Below are positions 43,411-51,302 of a DNA stretch of 64,000 nucleotides, piece after piece. The DNA is taken from contig NZ_BSFQ01000020.1 in NCBI RefSeq assembly GCF_027922425.1, forward strand, positions 1 to 64,000, read 5' to 3'. The notes below the pieces were generated by a model. That model was not told the DNA's origin and made no database searches. It worked only from the letters and a program-made list of their open reading frames with translations. The stretch's first letter is position 1; every line of letters starts with the position of its first letter. Position numbers and translations under genes: made by a program. Source of the DNA: Pseudonocardia halophobica. GTDB lineage: Bacteria > Actinomycetota > Actinomycetes > Mycobacteriales > Pseudonocardiaceae.

Positions 43411-44661
43411 ATGGTCGGGACGAACGGGGCCGGCGCCGCCCGCAAGCGCGGGGTGCTCAGCCGGCTGTACACGGGCACCGGGGCGTTCGACGTCGTCGGC
43501 CACCGCAAGACCTGGTACATCTCCTTCGGCGTGCTGGTGCTGGTCTGCGTGCTGTCGATCGCGATCCGCGGCTTCAACCTCGGCATCGACTTCACCGGCG
43601 GCTCGCAGTTCCAGATGCCCGCCGCGGGGGCCGCGGGGACGATCACCACGCAGCAGGTCGAGGAGGTCTTCCGGTCCTCGGTCGGCGAGGAGCCGGCGTC
43701 GACCCAGTCGGCCGGCGCCGGCGGCTCGGCCACGATCCTCGTCCGGTCGGAGCCCCTCAACCCGGCGCAGATCGCCTCGTTCAAGGACGCGGTGTTCCAG
43801 CAGCTCCAGCCGCTCGACGCGAGCGGGCAGCCCTCCGAGCAGGTGATCAGCGACAGCGCGGTGAGCGGCACCTGGGGCGGGGAGATCACCCGCCAGGCGC
43901 TGATCGCCCTCGCCGTGTTCCTGGTGCTGGTCACGATCTTCCTGGCCTTCTACTTCGAACGGGCCATGGCGGTCGCGGCGCTCGTGGCGCTGGTGCACGA
44001 CGTCGTCGTCACCGCGGGCATCTACTCGCTGATCGGCTTCGAGGTCACCCCGTCCACGGTCATCGGCCTGCTGACGATCCTCGGCTTCTCGCTCTACGAC
44101 ACGGTCGTGGTGTTCGACAAGGTCAAGGAGAACACCCGCGGGCTGCTCAACCTGACCCGCCGGACGTACGGCGAGCAGGCCAACCTGGCCGTCAACCAGA
44201 CGTTGATGCGCTCGATCAACACGTCGCTGATCGCCGTGCTGCCGGTGATCGGGCTGATGGTGGTCGGCGTGGGGCTGCTCGGCGTCGGCACGCTCGCCGA
44301 CCTGGCGCTGGTGCAGCTGGTCGGCATCATCGCGGGCGCCCTGTCGTCGCTGCTGCTGGCCACCCCGCTGCTGGTCGACCTCAAGATGCGCGACCCGCGG
44401 TTCCGCAAGCAGGCCGAGCGGGTCGCCGCCCGCCGGGCCCGGGCCGCCGCCGCGCAGTCCGGGGACACGGGCGACGAGGACCTCGACACCGCGGACGACG
44501 AGGCCCTCGCCCGCGAGCTGCTCCGCGAGCGCGCGATGGCCGCGGCGGCGAGCGCCCCGGACCGGGCGCGCCCGGGCCGGCCGCAGGGCAAGGCGGGCCA
44601 GAGCCGGGCGGGCCAGAACCGGGCGGCGTCCGGGCGGCCGAGCGGGAAGCGGCGCCGGTGA
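43411..44661 (+). CDS. secF: Protein translocase subunit SecF
   Basis: A 416-residue partner of SecD with six TM helices. Visible are FNLGIDFTGGSQFQ in the first periplasmic loop and the TM4-5 signature TVIGLLTILGFSLYDTVVVFDKVKEN. The C-terminal tail (about 325-416) is Arg/Ala/Gln-rich with an acidic patch and probably cytosolic. The stop overlaps the apt start as GTGA, so apt is coupled to the sec operon. Confidence 0.96.
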   Translation: MVGTNGAGAARKRGVLSRLYTGTGAFDVVGHRKTWYISFGVLVLVCVLSIAIRGFNLGIDFTGGSQFQMPAAGAAGTITTQQVEEVFRSSVGEEPASTQSAGAGGSATILVRSEPLNPAQIASFKDAVFQQLQPLDASGQPSEQVISDSAVSGTWGGEITRQALIALAVFLVLVTIFLAFYFERAMAVAALVALVHDVVVTAGIYSLIGFEVTPSTVIGLLTILGFSLYDTVVVFDKVKENTRGLLNLTRRTYGEQANLAVNQTLMRSINTSLIAVLPVIGLMVVGVGLLGVGTLADLALVQLVGIIAGALSSLLLATPLLVDLKMRDPRFRKQAERVAARRARAAAAQSGDTGDEDLDTADDEALARELLRERAMAAAASAPDRARPGRPQGKAGQSRAGQNRAASGRPSGKRRR

Positions 44662-45236
44662 GCGCGGCGTCCGACCGTCCAGCCCGCCCCGCCGGCCCGC
44701 TCGAGGTCGACGAGTCCGTCCTGGAGCTGGAGAAGGTCCGGGAGCTGGTCCGGGCGGTGCCGGACTACCCGGAGCCGGGCGTCCTGTTCCGCGACCTCAC
44801 GCCGGCACTGGCCGACGCGGAGGCGTTCGCCATCCTGACCACCGAGCTCGCGGCCTCCGCGGGCGCCGCCGACCTGATCGCCGGCGTCGAGGCCCGCGGG
44901 TTCCTGATCGGTGCCGCGGTCGCGCTGGTCGCGGGCACCGGCGTGGTGCCGGTGCGCAAGGCGGGCAAGCTGCCCGCCGTCGCCGGGTCGCGGACCTACC
45001 AGCTCGAGTACGGCACGGCCACGCTGGAGCTGCCCGCGGGCACCGTCGAGCCCGGGGCCCGGGTCTTCGTCGTCGACGACGTGCTCGCCACCGGCGGCAC
45101 CGCCGCGGCGGCCTGCGGGCTGCTCACGGACGTCGGGGCCGAGATCACGGGTTTCGGGACGGTCGTCGAGCTGGCGGCGCTGAGGGGCCGGGAGCGGCTC
45201 ACCGGGATCGACGTGCACGCCCTGCTCACCTATTAG
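44658..45236 (+). CDS. apt: Adenine phosphoribosyltransferase
   Basis: Salvages adenine with PRPP to AMP. The 192-residue product has YPEPGVLFRDLTP, AGVEARGFLIGAAVA and the PRPP-binding signature VFVVDDVLATGGTA. A 20-residue N-terminal extension precedes the conserved part; the GTG at 44658 overlaps the secF stop. The secF-apt-relA order is that of mycobacteria. Confidence 0.96.
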   Translation: MSAASDRPARPAGPLEVDESVLELEKVRELVRAVPDYPEPGVLFRDLTPALADAEAFAILTTELAASAGAADLIAGVEARGFLIGAAVALVAGTGVVPVRKAGKLPAVAGSRTYQLEYGTATLELPAGTVEPGARVFVVDDVLATGGTAAAACGLLTDVGAEITGFGTVVELAALRGRERLTGIDVHALLTY

Positions 45237-45245
45237 GCGAGCATT

Positions 45246-45275
45246 CCTCCGGGCTACCGGAGGGTTATCCTTCGG
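45246..45275 (+). promoter_or_regulatory. Mutually exclusive hairpins between apt and relA
   Basis: CCTCCGG (45246-45252) pairs perfectly with CCGGAGG (45257-45263), and the latter can also pair with CCTTCGG (45269-45275, one G-T wobble). A TATCCT box (45266-45271) that may be the relA -10 overlaps the structure. This may be an apt terminator, an attenuator or just promoter sequence. Confidence 0.45.
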
Positions 45276-45304
45276 TAGGTGGTGACAGGAGCGGAGCAGG
45301 CCCG

Positions 45305-47665
45305 GTGACGGACGTCCAGCAGAACGCACCCGCACCCGCGGAGGCGCCCTCCGGCGCGTCGCGGACCGCCCTCCAGACGGCGGCGCAGGACCCGGCCCGC
45401 CCCTCGGCCACGCGCCGGGTCCGGGCGCGCATCGCCCGGCGGATGACGCCGCAGCGGGTCGCCATCGTCAAGCCCGTCCTCGAGCCGCTGGCGAGCGTGC
45501 ACCGGGCGCTGCACCCCAAGGCCGACCTGGTGCTGCTGCAGCGCGCGTACGACGTCGCCGAGCAGAAGCACGCCGGGCAGAAGCGCAAGTCCGGCGACCC
45601 GTACATCACGCACCCGCTGGCCGTGGCCACGATCCTCGCCGAGCTCGGCATGGACACCACCACGCTGGTCGCGGCGCTGCTGCACGACACCGTCGAGGAC
45701 ACCGACTACTCGCTCGAGCGGCTCAGCACGGACTTCGGCGAGGAGGTCGCGCACCTGGTCGACGGCGTGACCAAGCTGGACAAGGTCGAGTTCGGCACCG
45801 CGGCGGAGGCCGAGACCATCCGGAAGATGGTCGTCGCGATGGCGCGTGACCCCCGGGTGCTGGTGATCAAGCTCTCGGACCGGCTGCACAACATGCGCAC
45901 CATGCGCTTCCTGCCGCCGGAGAAGCAGGCGAAGAAGGCGCGCGAGACCCTCGAGGTGATGGCGCCGCTGGCGCACCGCCTGGGCATGGCGACGATCAAG
46001 TGGGAGCTGGAGGACCTGTCCTTCGCGATCCTGCACCCGAAGAAGTACGAGGAGATCGTCCGGCTCGTCGCCACCCGCGCTCCTTCCCGGGACACCTACC
46101 TCAAGCAGGTCATCGACGAGGTGTCGCGGCAGCTCGAGGCTGCCCGGGTCAGCGGCACGGTCGAGGGCAGGCCGAAGCACTACTACTCGATCTACCGCAA
46201 GATGATCGTCAAGGGCCGCGAGTTCGACGACATCCACGACCTCGTCGGCGTGCGCGTGCTGGTCGACGAGGTGCGGGACTGCTACGCGGCGATGGGCATG
46301 GTCCACGCGCTGTGGCAGCCGATGCCCGGCCGGTTCAAGGACTACATCGCCCAGCCGCGGTTCGGCGTGTACCAGTCGCTGCACACCACGGTGATCGGGC
46401 CGGACGGCAAGCCGCTCGAGGTGCAGATCCGCACGCACGAGATGCACCGCACGGCCGAGTACGGCATCGCGGCGCACTGGCGCTACAAGGAGACCCGCGG
46501 GCAGAACGGCGCCAACGGCACCGTCGAGATCGACGAGATGTCCTGGATGCGGCAGCTGCTGGACTGGCAGCGCGAGGCCGCGGACCCCGGGGACTTCCTG
46601 GAGTCGCTGCGCTACGACCTCGCGGCCAAGGAGCTGTTCGTCTTCACCCCGAAGGGCGACGTCGTCACGCTGCCGGTCGGGTCCACCCCGGTCGACTTCG
46701 CGTACGCCGTGCACACCGAGGTCGGCAACCGCTGCATCGGCTCCCGGGTCAACGGACGGCTGGTCGCGCTCGAGCGCACGCTGGAGTCGGGCGACGTCGT
46801 CGAGATCTTCACGTCGAAGGCCGAGGGCGCCGGGCCGAGCCGGGACTGGCTGGGCTTCGTCAAGTCGCCGCGCGCCAAGAACAAGATCAAGCAGTGGTTC
46901 GCCAAGGAGCGCCGCGAGGAGGCCATCGAGGAGGGCAAGGAGGCGATCACGCGGGAGGCCCGGCGCACGGGCATGCCGCTGCAGCGCCTCGTGTCCGCCG
47001 ACGCGATGGCTGCGCTGTCCCGCGAGATGCACTACTCCGAGATCTCGGCGCTCTATGCCGCGATCGGCGAGGGGCAGGCCAGCGCCCGGCACGTCGTGCA
47101 GCGGCTGGTCGCGCTGCTCGGCGGGATGGAGGACGCCGAGGAGGAGCTCGCGGAGCGGGCCACCCCGTCGACCGTGCGGGTGCGGCGGCCCTCCGGCGAC
47201 GCCGGCGTGGTGCTGACCGGCGAGGACGGCAAGCAGCTGGGCGACGTCTACTGCAAGCTCGCCCGCTGCTGCACGCCCGTCCCCGGGGACGAGATCCTCG
47301 GGTTCGTCACCCGCGGCGGCGCGGTCTCGGTGCACCGCACGGACTGCACGAACGCCGCGGACCTCAAGGCCCGCAGCGAGCGGCTGGTCGACGTCGCGTG
47401 GTCGGTGTCGCCGGCGTCGGTGTTCCTGGTGGCGATCCAGGTGGAGGCGCTCGACCGGCACCGCCTGCTGTCCGACGTCACGAAGGTGCTGGCGGACGAG
47501 AAGGTCAACATCCTGTCGGCCTCGGTCACCACCTCGCGGGACCGCGTGGCCGTGTCGCGGTTCTCGTTCGAGATGGGTGACCCGAAGCACCTCGGGCACG
47601 TGCTGCACGCCGTGCGCAACGTGGAGGGCGTCTACGACGTCTACCGCGTCACCAGCGCCAGCTGA
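45305..47665 (+). CDS. relA: Bifunctional (p)ppGpp synthetase/hydrolase (Rel/RSH)
   Basis: A 786-residue stringent-response enzyme that makes and degrades (p)ppGpp. After an 80-residue N-terminal extension come the HD hydrolase domain (intact motif His127-Asp128...Glu131-Asp132, HDTVED), the synthetase domain (GRPKHYYSIYRKM ... DDIHDLVGVRVLV), the TGS domain (VFTPKGDVVTLPVGSTPVDFAY), a Zn-finger/helical part (KLARCCTPVPGDEILGF with the CC motif) and the C-terminal ACT domain. Length and hydrolase motif indicate the bifunctional actinobacterial Rel. The GTG start has a GGAGC-type Shine-Dalgarno. A hairpin follows the stop. Confidence 0.97.
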   Translation: MTDVQQNAPAPAEAPSGASRTALQTAAQDPARPSATRRVRARIARRMTPQRVAIVKPVLEPLASVHRALHPKADLVLLQRAYDVAEQKHAGQKRKSGDPYITHPLAVATILAELGMDTTTLVAALLHDTVEDTDYSLERLSTDFGEEVAHLVDGVTKLDKVEFGTAAEAETIRKMVVAMARDPRVLVIKLSDRLHNMRTMRFLPPEKQAKKARETLEVMAPLAHRLGMATIKWELEDLSFAILHPKKYEEIVRLVATRAPSRDTYLKQVIDEVSRQLEAARVSGTVEGRPKHYYSIYRKMIVKGREFDDIHDLVGVRVLVDEVRDCYAAMGMVHALWQPMPGRFKDYIAQPRFGVYQSLHTTVIGPDGKPLEVQIRTHEMHRTAEYGIAAHWRYKETRGQNGANGTVEIDEMSWMRQLLDWQREAADPGDFLESLRYDLAAKELFVFTPKGDVVTLPVGSTPVDFAYAVHTEVGNRCIGSRVNGRLVALERTLESGDVVEIFTSKAEGAGPSRDWLGFVKSPRAKNKIKQWFAKERREEAIEEGKEAITREARRTGMPLQRLVSADAMAALSREMHYSEISALYAAIGEGQASARHVVQRLVALLGGMEDAEEELAERATPSTVRVRRPSGDAGVVLTGEDGKQLGDVYCKLARCCTPVPGDEILGFVTRGGAVSVHRTDCTNAADLKARSERLVDVAWSVSPASVFLVAIQVEALDRHRLLSDVTKVLADEKVNILSASVTTSRDRVAVSRFSFEMGDPKHLGHVLHAVRNVEGVYDVYRVTSAS

Positions 47666-47677
47666 TCCCGCCGAGAA

Positions 47678-47721
47678 GGAGCTGAGGGCCCCGCCGGAGG
47701 TCCGGCGGAGCCCTCAGCTCC
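47678..47721. terminator. Bidirectional terminator between relA and the cyclophilin gene
   Basis: Stem of GGAGCTGAGGGC with GCCCTCAGCTCC, then one mismatch, then CCGCCGG with CCGGCGG around an AGGT loop: 19 of 20 pairs. It is 12 bp after the relA stop and 15 bp before the convergent gene. Confidence 0.9.
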
Positions 47722-47736
47722 CGGTGATCAGGTGGG

Positions 47737-48549
47737 TCAGGCCGCGACCGTCGCGGTCTGGATGGTGACGGGGGTCTTCGGCTTGCCGTCGCCCGGGCCG
47801 TTGCCGTCGTCCGTGCCCGCCCCGGCGACCTTGTCGACGGTCGCCAGGCCGGCCTCGTCGATCGTGCCGAACACGGTGTAGTCCGGCGGGAGCGTCGAGT
47901 CGGCGTAGACCAGGAAGAACTGGCTGCCGCCCGAGTTCGGGGCGGAGGTCTTGGCCATCGCGATCGTGCCGCGCGGGTAGATCACCGCACCGGACTGGCC
48001 CGCCGGCGCCAGGTTCGTCGGCGGCTCGTCGGCGATCGTGTAGCCGGGGCCGCCCGTGCCCTGGCCGCTCGGGTCGCCGCACTGCAGCACCTTCAGGCCC
48101 TCGCTCGTGGTGAGCCGGTGGCAAGGGGTGTCGTTGAAGTACCCCTGGCTCGCCAGCGAGGTGAAGCTGTTCACGGTGCAGGGGGCCTCGGCCCGGTTCA
48201 GCGTGAGCCCGATCGGGCCCGCCGACGTGGTCAGGGAGACCGGGACGGTGCCCTGGTTGCTGACCGCGTCCGCCTGCGGGGCGTTCGCAGGCTTCGCGGC
48301 GGCGCCGTCCGACGGGTACTGGCAGTTCACGGTGCCGGGCGGGGCCGCGGCCTGCGCGGCGGGCTGGGCCGGGTCGGACTTCCACGGGGCGGTGGTGAGC
48401 AGCACCACCGCGACGACCACGACCACCACGGCCGCCGCGGAGCTGATCACGGCGACCCGCTTCTGCCTGCGGGCCCGTTCGGCGCGCCGCGCCTGCTGAT
48501 TGGCCAGCTTGCGCTTGGCCGCCTCCCGCCGCATCTGGTTCGTGGCCAC
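47737..48549 (-). CDS. Membrane-anchored cyclophilin-type peptidyl-prolyl isomerase
   Basis: A 270-residue protein with an Arg/Lys-rich cytosolic N-terminus, one TM helix (about 31-52, VAVISSAAAVVVVVVAVVLL) and an external cyclophilin domain (about 95-262). Conserved pieces include NSFTSLASQGYFNDTPCHRL, FLVYADSTLPPDYTVFG and GTIAMAKTSAPNSGGSQFF. It should assist folding of exported proteins; the mycobacterial gene in this place is ppiB. GTG 48549 is chosen because GGGAGGA lies upstream; the frame runs open much further back. Divergent from the MBL gene. Confidence 0.93.
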   Translation of the reverse strand: MATNQMRREAAKRKLANQQARRAERARRQKRVAVISSAAAVVVVVVAVVLLTTAPWKSDPAQPAAQAAAPPGTVNCQYPSDGAAAKPANAPQADAVSNQGTVPVSLTTSAGPIGLTLNRAEAPCTVNSFTSLASQGYFNDTPCHRLTTSEGLKVLQCGDPSGQGTGGPGYTIADEPPTNLAPAGQSGAVIYPRGTIAMAKTSAPNSGGSQFFLVYADSTLPPDYTVFGTIDEAGLATVDKVAGAGTDDGNGPGDGKPKTPVTIQTATVAA

Positions 48550-48630
48550 GGTGTGCGTCGTCCTCCCGGTCGAATGGATCGCCGGGGGAGGGTATCGACC
48601 GTTCCTGAGAGGGCCGTGTGCAGGCACGTC

Positions 48631-48636
48631 TAGGCT
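48631..48636 (+). promoter_or_regulatory. -10 box (TAGGCT) of the MBL-fold gene
   Basis: TAGGCT ends 6 nt before the GTG at 48643, without a Shine-Dalgarno; leaderless promoter likely. Confidence 0.5.
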
Positions 48637-48642
48637 GGTCGC

Positions 48643-49368
48643 GTGCTCGTCGCAGGATTCCCCGCAGGAGCGTTCCAGACCAACTGCTACGTCGTCGCCC
48701 GTGGCGCCGGCGAGGCGTGCGTGGTCGTCGACCCCGGGCAGGACGCCGTCGAACCGCTGGAGGCCGTGCTCGCGGAGCACCGGCTGACCCCGGTCGCGGT
48801 GCTGCTGACCCACGGCCATTTCGACCACACCTTCAGCGTCCAGCCGGTGTGCGACGGCTCGGACATCCCGGCGTGGATCCATCCGGACGACCGGGAGCTG
48901 CTCGCCGACCCGATGAAGGGCATCTCGTCGGAGTCCGCCGCGTTCTTCGGCGGCCGGCTGGAGCTGAAGGAGCCGCGGGAGGTGCGCACGCTGACCGACC
49001 GCAGCGACCTGGAGCTCGCCGGAATGCGGCTGCGGGTCGACCACACCCCGGGCCACACTCAGGGCTCGGTGGTGTTCACGACGGAGACGGAGGACGGGAC
49101 CGAGGTGATCCTCGCGGGCGACACGCTCTTCGCGGGCTCGATCGGGCGGACCGACCTGCCCGGCGGCTCGCACCGCCAGCTGCTGGAGAGCATCCGGGAG
49201 CGGCTGCTCGGCCGGCCGGACTCCGGCGTCGTCCTCCCCGGCCACGGCCCGACGACCACCGTGGGCCGGGAGCGGGTGTCCAACCCCTTCCTGCAGGGCC
49301 TCGCCGGGACCACCGGCGCTGCCGACGTCGATCCCGCCGCCACCCCGGCCCCGGGGCGCGGGCTGTGA
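48643..49368 (+). CDS. MBL-fold metallohydrolase (glyoxalase II-like)
   Basis: A 241-residue metallo-beta-lactamase fold hydrolase. Metal ligands are visible: HGHFDH, His in HTPGHTQGS, Asp in LAGDTLFAGSIGRTD and His in PGHGPTT. This set is that of the YcbL/glyoxalase II group, which hydrolyses thioesters; the actual substrate is not known. It overlaps hisS (GTGA), in the same order as mycobacterial Rv2581c-hisS. Confidence 0.92.
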   Translation: MLVAGFPAGAFQTNCYVVARGAGEACVVVDPGQDAVEPLEAVLAEHRLTPVAVLLTHGHFDHTFSVQPVCDGSDIPAWIHPDDRELLADPMKGISSESAAFFGGRLELKEPREVRTLTDRSDLELAGMRLRVDHTPGHTQGSVVFTTETEDGTEVILAGDTLFAGSIGRTDLPGGSHRQLLESIRERLLGRPDSGVVLPGHGPTTTVGRERVSNPFLQGLAGTTGAADVDPAATPAPGRGL

Positions 49369-50654
49369 GCGCGGTGCAGGAGGGCGTCCAGCGCGCCAGC
49401 GCCTTCGCGGCCCCCAAGGGCGTCCCGGAGTACTACCCGCCGGAGTCCGCCGGGTTCGTGCACGTCCGGGACACGCTGGCGGGCGCGGCCGAGCGGGCCG
49501 GGTACGGGTACGTCGAGCTGCCGATCTTCGAGGACACCGGGCTGTTCGCGCGCGGCGTCGGCGAGTCCACGGACGTGGTCAGCAAGGAGATGTACACCTT
49601 CGCCGACCGCGGCGACCGGTCCGTCACGCTGCGGCCGGAGGGCACCGCGGGCGTGGTCCGGTCGGTGATCGAGCACAACCTCGACCGCGCCGGGCTGCCG
49701 GTGAAGCTGCGCTACGCCGGCCCGTTCTTCCGCTACGAGCGGCCGCAGGCCGGGCGGTACCGGCAGCTGCAGCAGGTCGGCGTGGAGGCCGTCGGGGTGG
49801 ACGACCCGGCGCTCGATGCCGAGGTCATCGCCGTCGCCGACGAGGGGTTCAAGGCCCTCGGGCTCACCGGGTACCGGCTGGAGCTGACCTCGCTGGGCGA
49901 CGCGGAGTGCCGCCCGGCCTACCGCGAGCGGCTGCAGGAGTTCCTGGCCGGGCTGGACCTGGACGAGCCGACGCGGGCCCGGGCGCGGATCAACCCGCTG
50001 CGGGTACTCGACGACAAGCGGCCCCAGGTGCGCCGGCAGCTCGAGGACGCGCCGCTGCTGCTCGACCACCTGTCCGCGGCCTCGGCCGAGCACCACGCCG
50101 CCGTGCTGGCGCACCTCGAGGACCTCGGCGTGGCGTACACGATCAACCCGCGGATGGTGCGCGGGCTGGACTACTACACCAAGACCACCTTCGAGTTCGT
50201 GCACGACGGCCTGGGCGCCCAGTCCGGGATCGGCGGCGGCGGCCGGTACGACGGCCTGATGGAGACCCTGGGCGGGCAGCCGCTGTCCGGCGTCGGATTC
50301 GGCATCGGTGTGGACCGGACGCTGCTGGCCTGCCGCGCCGAGGGCGTGCAGCCCTGGTCGGAGGCCCGGGCCGAGGTGTTCGGGGTGCCGCTGGGCGACG
50401 CCGCGAAGCGCCGCCTCGTCGTGATCGCGGCCGAGCTGCGCCGCGCCGGGGTGCGCGTGGACCTGGCCTACGGTGGGCGCGGCCTGAAGGGCGCGATGAA
50501 GTCCGCCGACCGCTCCGGTGCCCGGTTCGCGCTCGTGCTGGGGGAGCGGGACCTCGAGGCCGGCACGGTCGGCGTGAAGGACCTCGCTTCCGGCGACCAG
50601 CGCGCGGTGCCGCTCGACTCCGTGGTGACGGAGCTCGTCGCGAAGCTGGCCTGA
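49365..50654 (+). CDS. hisS: Histidine--tRNA ligase
   Basis: Class II synthetase of 429 residues. Motif 2 FFRYERPQAGRYRQLQQ, the histidine-specific RGLDYYTKTTFEF and GIGGGGRYDGL segments, and a C-terminal anticodon-binding domain (about 335-429) are present. The GTG at 49365 overlaps the MBL stop. N-terminal sequence FAAPKGVPEYYPPES fits the family's first motif. A stem-loop follows the stop. Confidence 0.97.
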   Translation: MSAVQEGVQRASAFAAPKGVPEYYPPESAGFVHVRDTLAGAAERAGYGYVELPIFEDTGLFARGVGESTDVVSKEMYTFADRGDRSVTLRPEGTAGVVRSVIEHNLDRAGLPVKLRYAGPFFRYERPQAGRYRQLQQVGVEAVGVDDPALDAEVIAVADEGFKALGLTGYRLELTSLGDAECRPAYRERLQEFLAGLDLDEPTRARARINPLRVLDDKRPQVRRQLEDAPLLLDHLSAASAEHHAAVLAHLEDLGVAYTINPRMVRGLDYYTKTTFEFVHDGLGAQSGIGGGGRYDGLMETLGGQPLSGVGFGIGVDRTLLACRAEGVQPWSEARAEVFGVPLGDAAKRRLVVIAAELRRAGVRVDLAYGGRGLKGAMKSADRSGARFALVLGERDLEAGTVGVKDLASGDQRAVPLDSVVTELVAKLA

Positions 50655-50670
50655 TGCCCGGACGACCGGC

Positions 50671-50699
50671 GCTCTCGCTCATGAGGTGTGAGCGAGGGC
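50671..50699 (+). terminator. Stem-loop after hisS
   Basis: GCTCTCGCTCA (50671-50681) pairs with TGAGCGAGGGC (50689-50699) with one T-G wobble around a TGAGGTG loop. It lies 16 bp after the hisS stop and is followed by a pyrimidine-containing stretch (GTCGTTCGCTCCTC). Confidence 0.75.
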
Positions 50700-50724
50700 G
50701 TCGTTCGCTCCTCGGGGGGCGGGG

Positions 50725-51297
50725 ATGAGCGCGACCGACCGGGAGCGGTGGGACGCCCGGCACGCGGCGGTCGGGGCCGGCACGCCGATGCCGCCGGACG
50801 GGCTGCGGGGCCGGCTCGGGCTGCTGCCGGGCGGGTCCGGGCCGGCGGACCGGAGCGGGTTGTCGGCGGGTGGGCGGGCGCTCGACGTCGCCTGCGGCCG
50901 CGGCGCGGTCGCGGTGTGGCTGGCGCACCAGGGCTTCGCGGTCGACGCGGTCGACGTCTCGGGGGCCGGACTCGCGTCGGCCCGGGCGCTGGCCGCGGCC
51001 GAGGGGGTACGGCGCGTGCGGTTCCTCGAGGCCGACCTCGACGCCGGGCTGCCCGTCGCCGGGCCCTACGACCTCGTGGTCTGCCAGCGCTACCGCGACC
51101 CCGCTCTGTACCCGGCGCTCGCCGCCGCGCTCGCGCCCGGCGGCCTGCTCGTGCTGACCGTCCTGTCCGAGGTCGGTGACGAGGGCGGTCGCTTCCGGGC
51201 GGTCCCGGGGGAGCTGGTGCGGGCGTTCCCGCAGCTCGAGACGGTGGACCACCGGGAGGGCGACGGCGAGGCGACCCTGCTGGCCCGCCGAACCTGA
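50725..51297 (+). CDS. Class I SAM-dependent methyltransferase
   Basis: A 190-residue Rossmann-fold methyltransferase with SAM motif I ALDVACGRGAVAVWLA, motif II VDAVDVSGAGLASAR and a post-motif FLEADLDAGLP; its start (DRERWDARHA) is typical of small tellurite-resistance-type methyltransferases. Substrate unknown. GGGGGGCGGGG stands before the ATG. It converges with the YibE/F gene, 5 bp apart. Confidence 0.87.
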   Translation: MSATDRERWDARHAAVGAGTPMPPDGLRGRLGLLPGGSGPADRSGLSAGGRALDVACGRGAVAVWLAHQGFAVDAVDVSGAGLASARALAAAEGVRRVRFLEADLDAGLPVAGPYDLVVCQRYRDPALYPALAAALAPGGLLVLTVLSEVGDEGGRFRAVPGELVRAFPQLETVDHREGDGEATLLARRT

Positions 51298-51302
51298 GGC
51301 GG

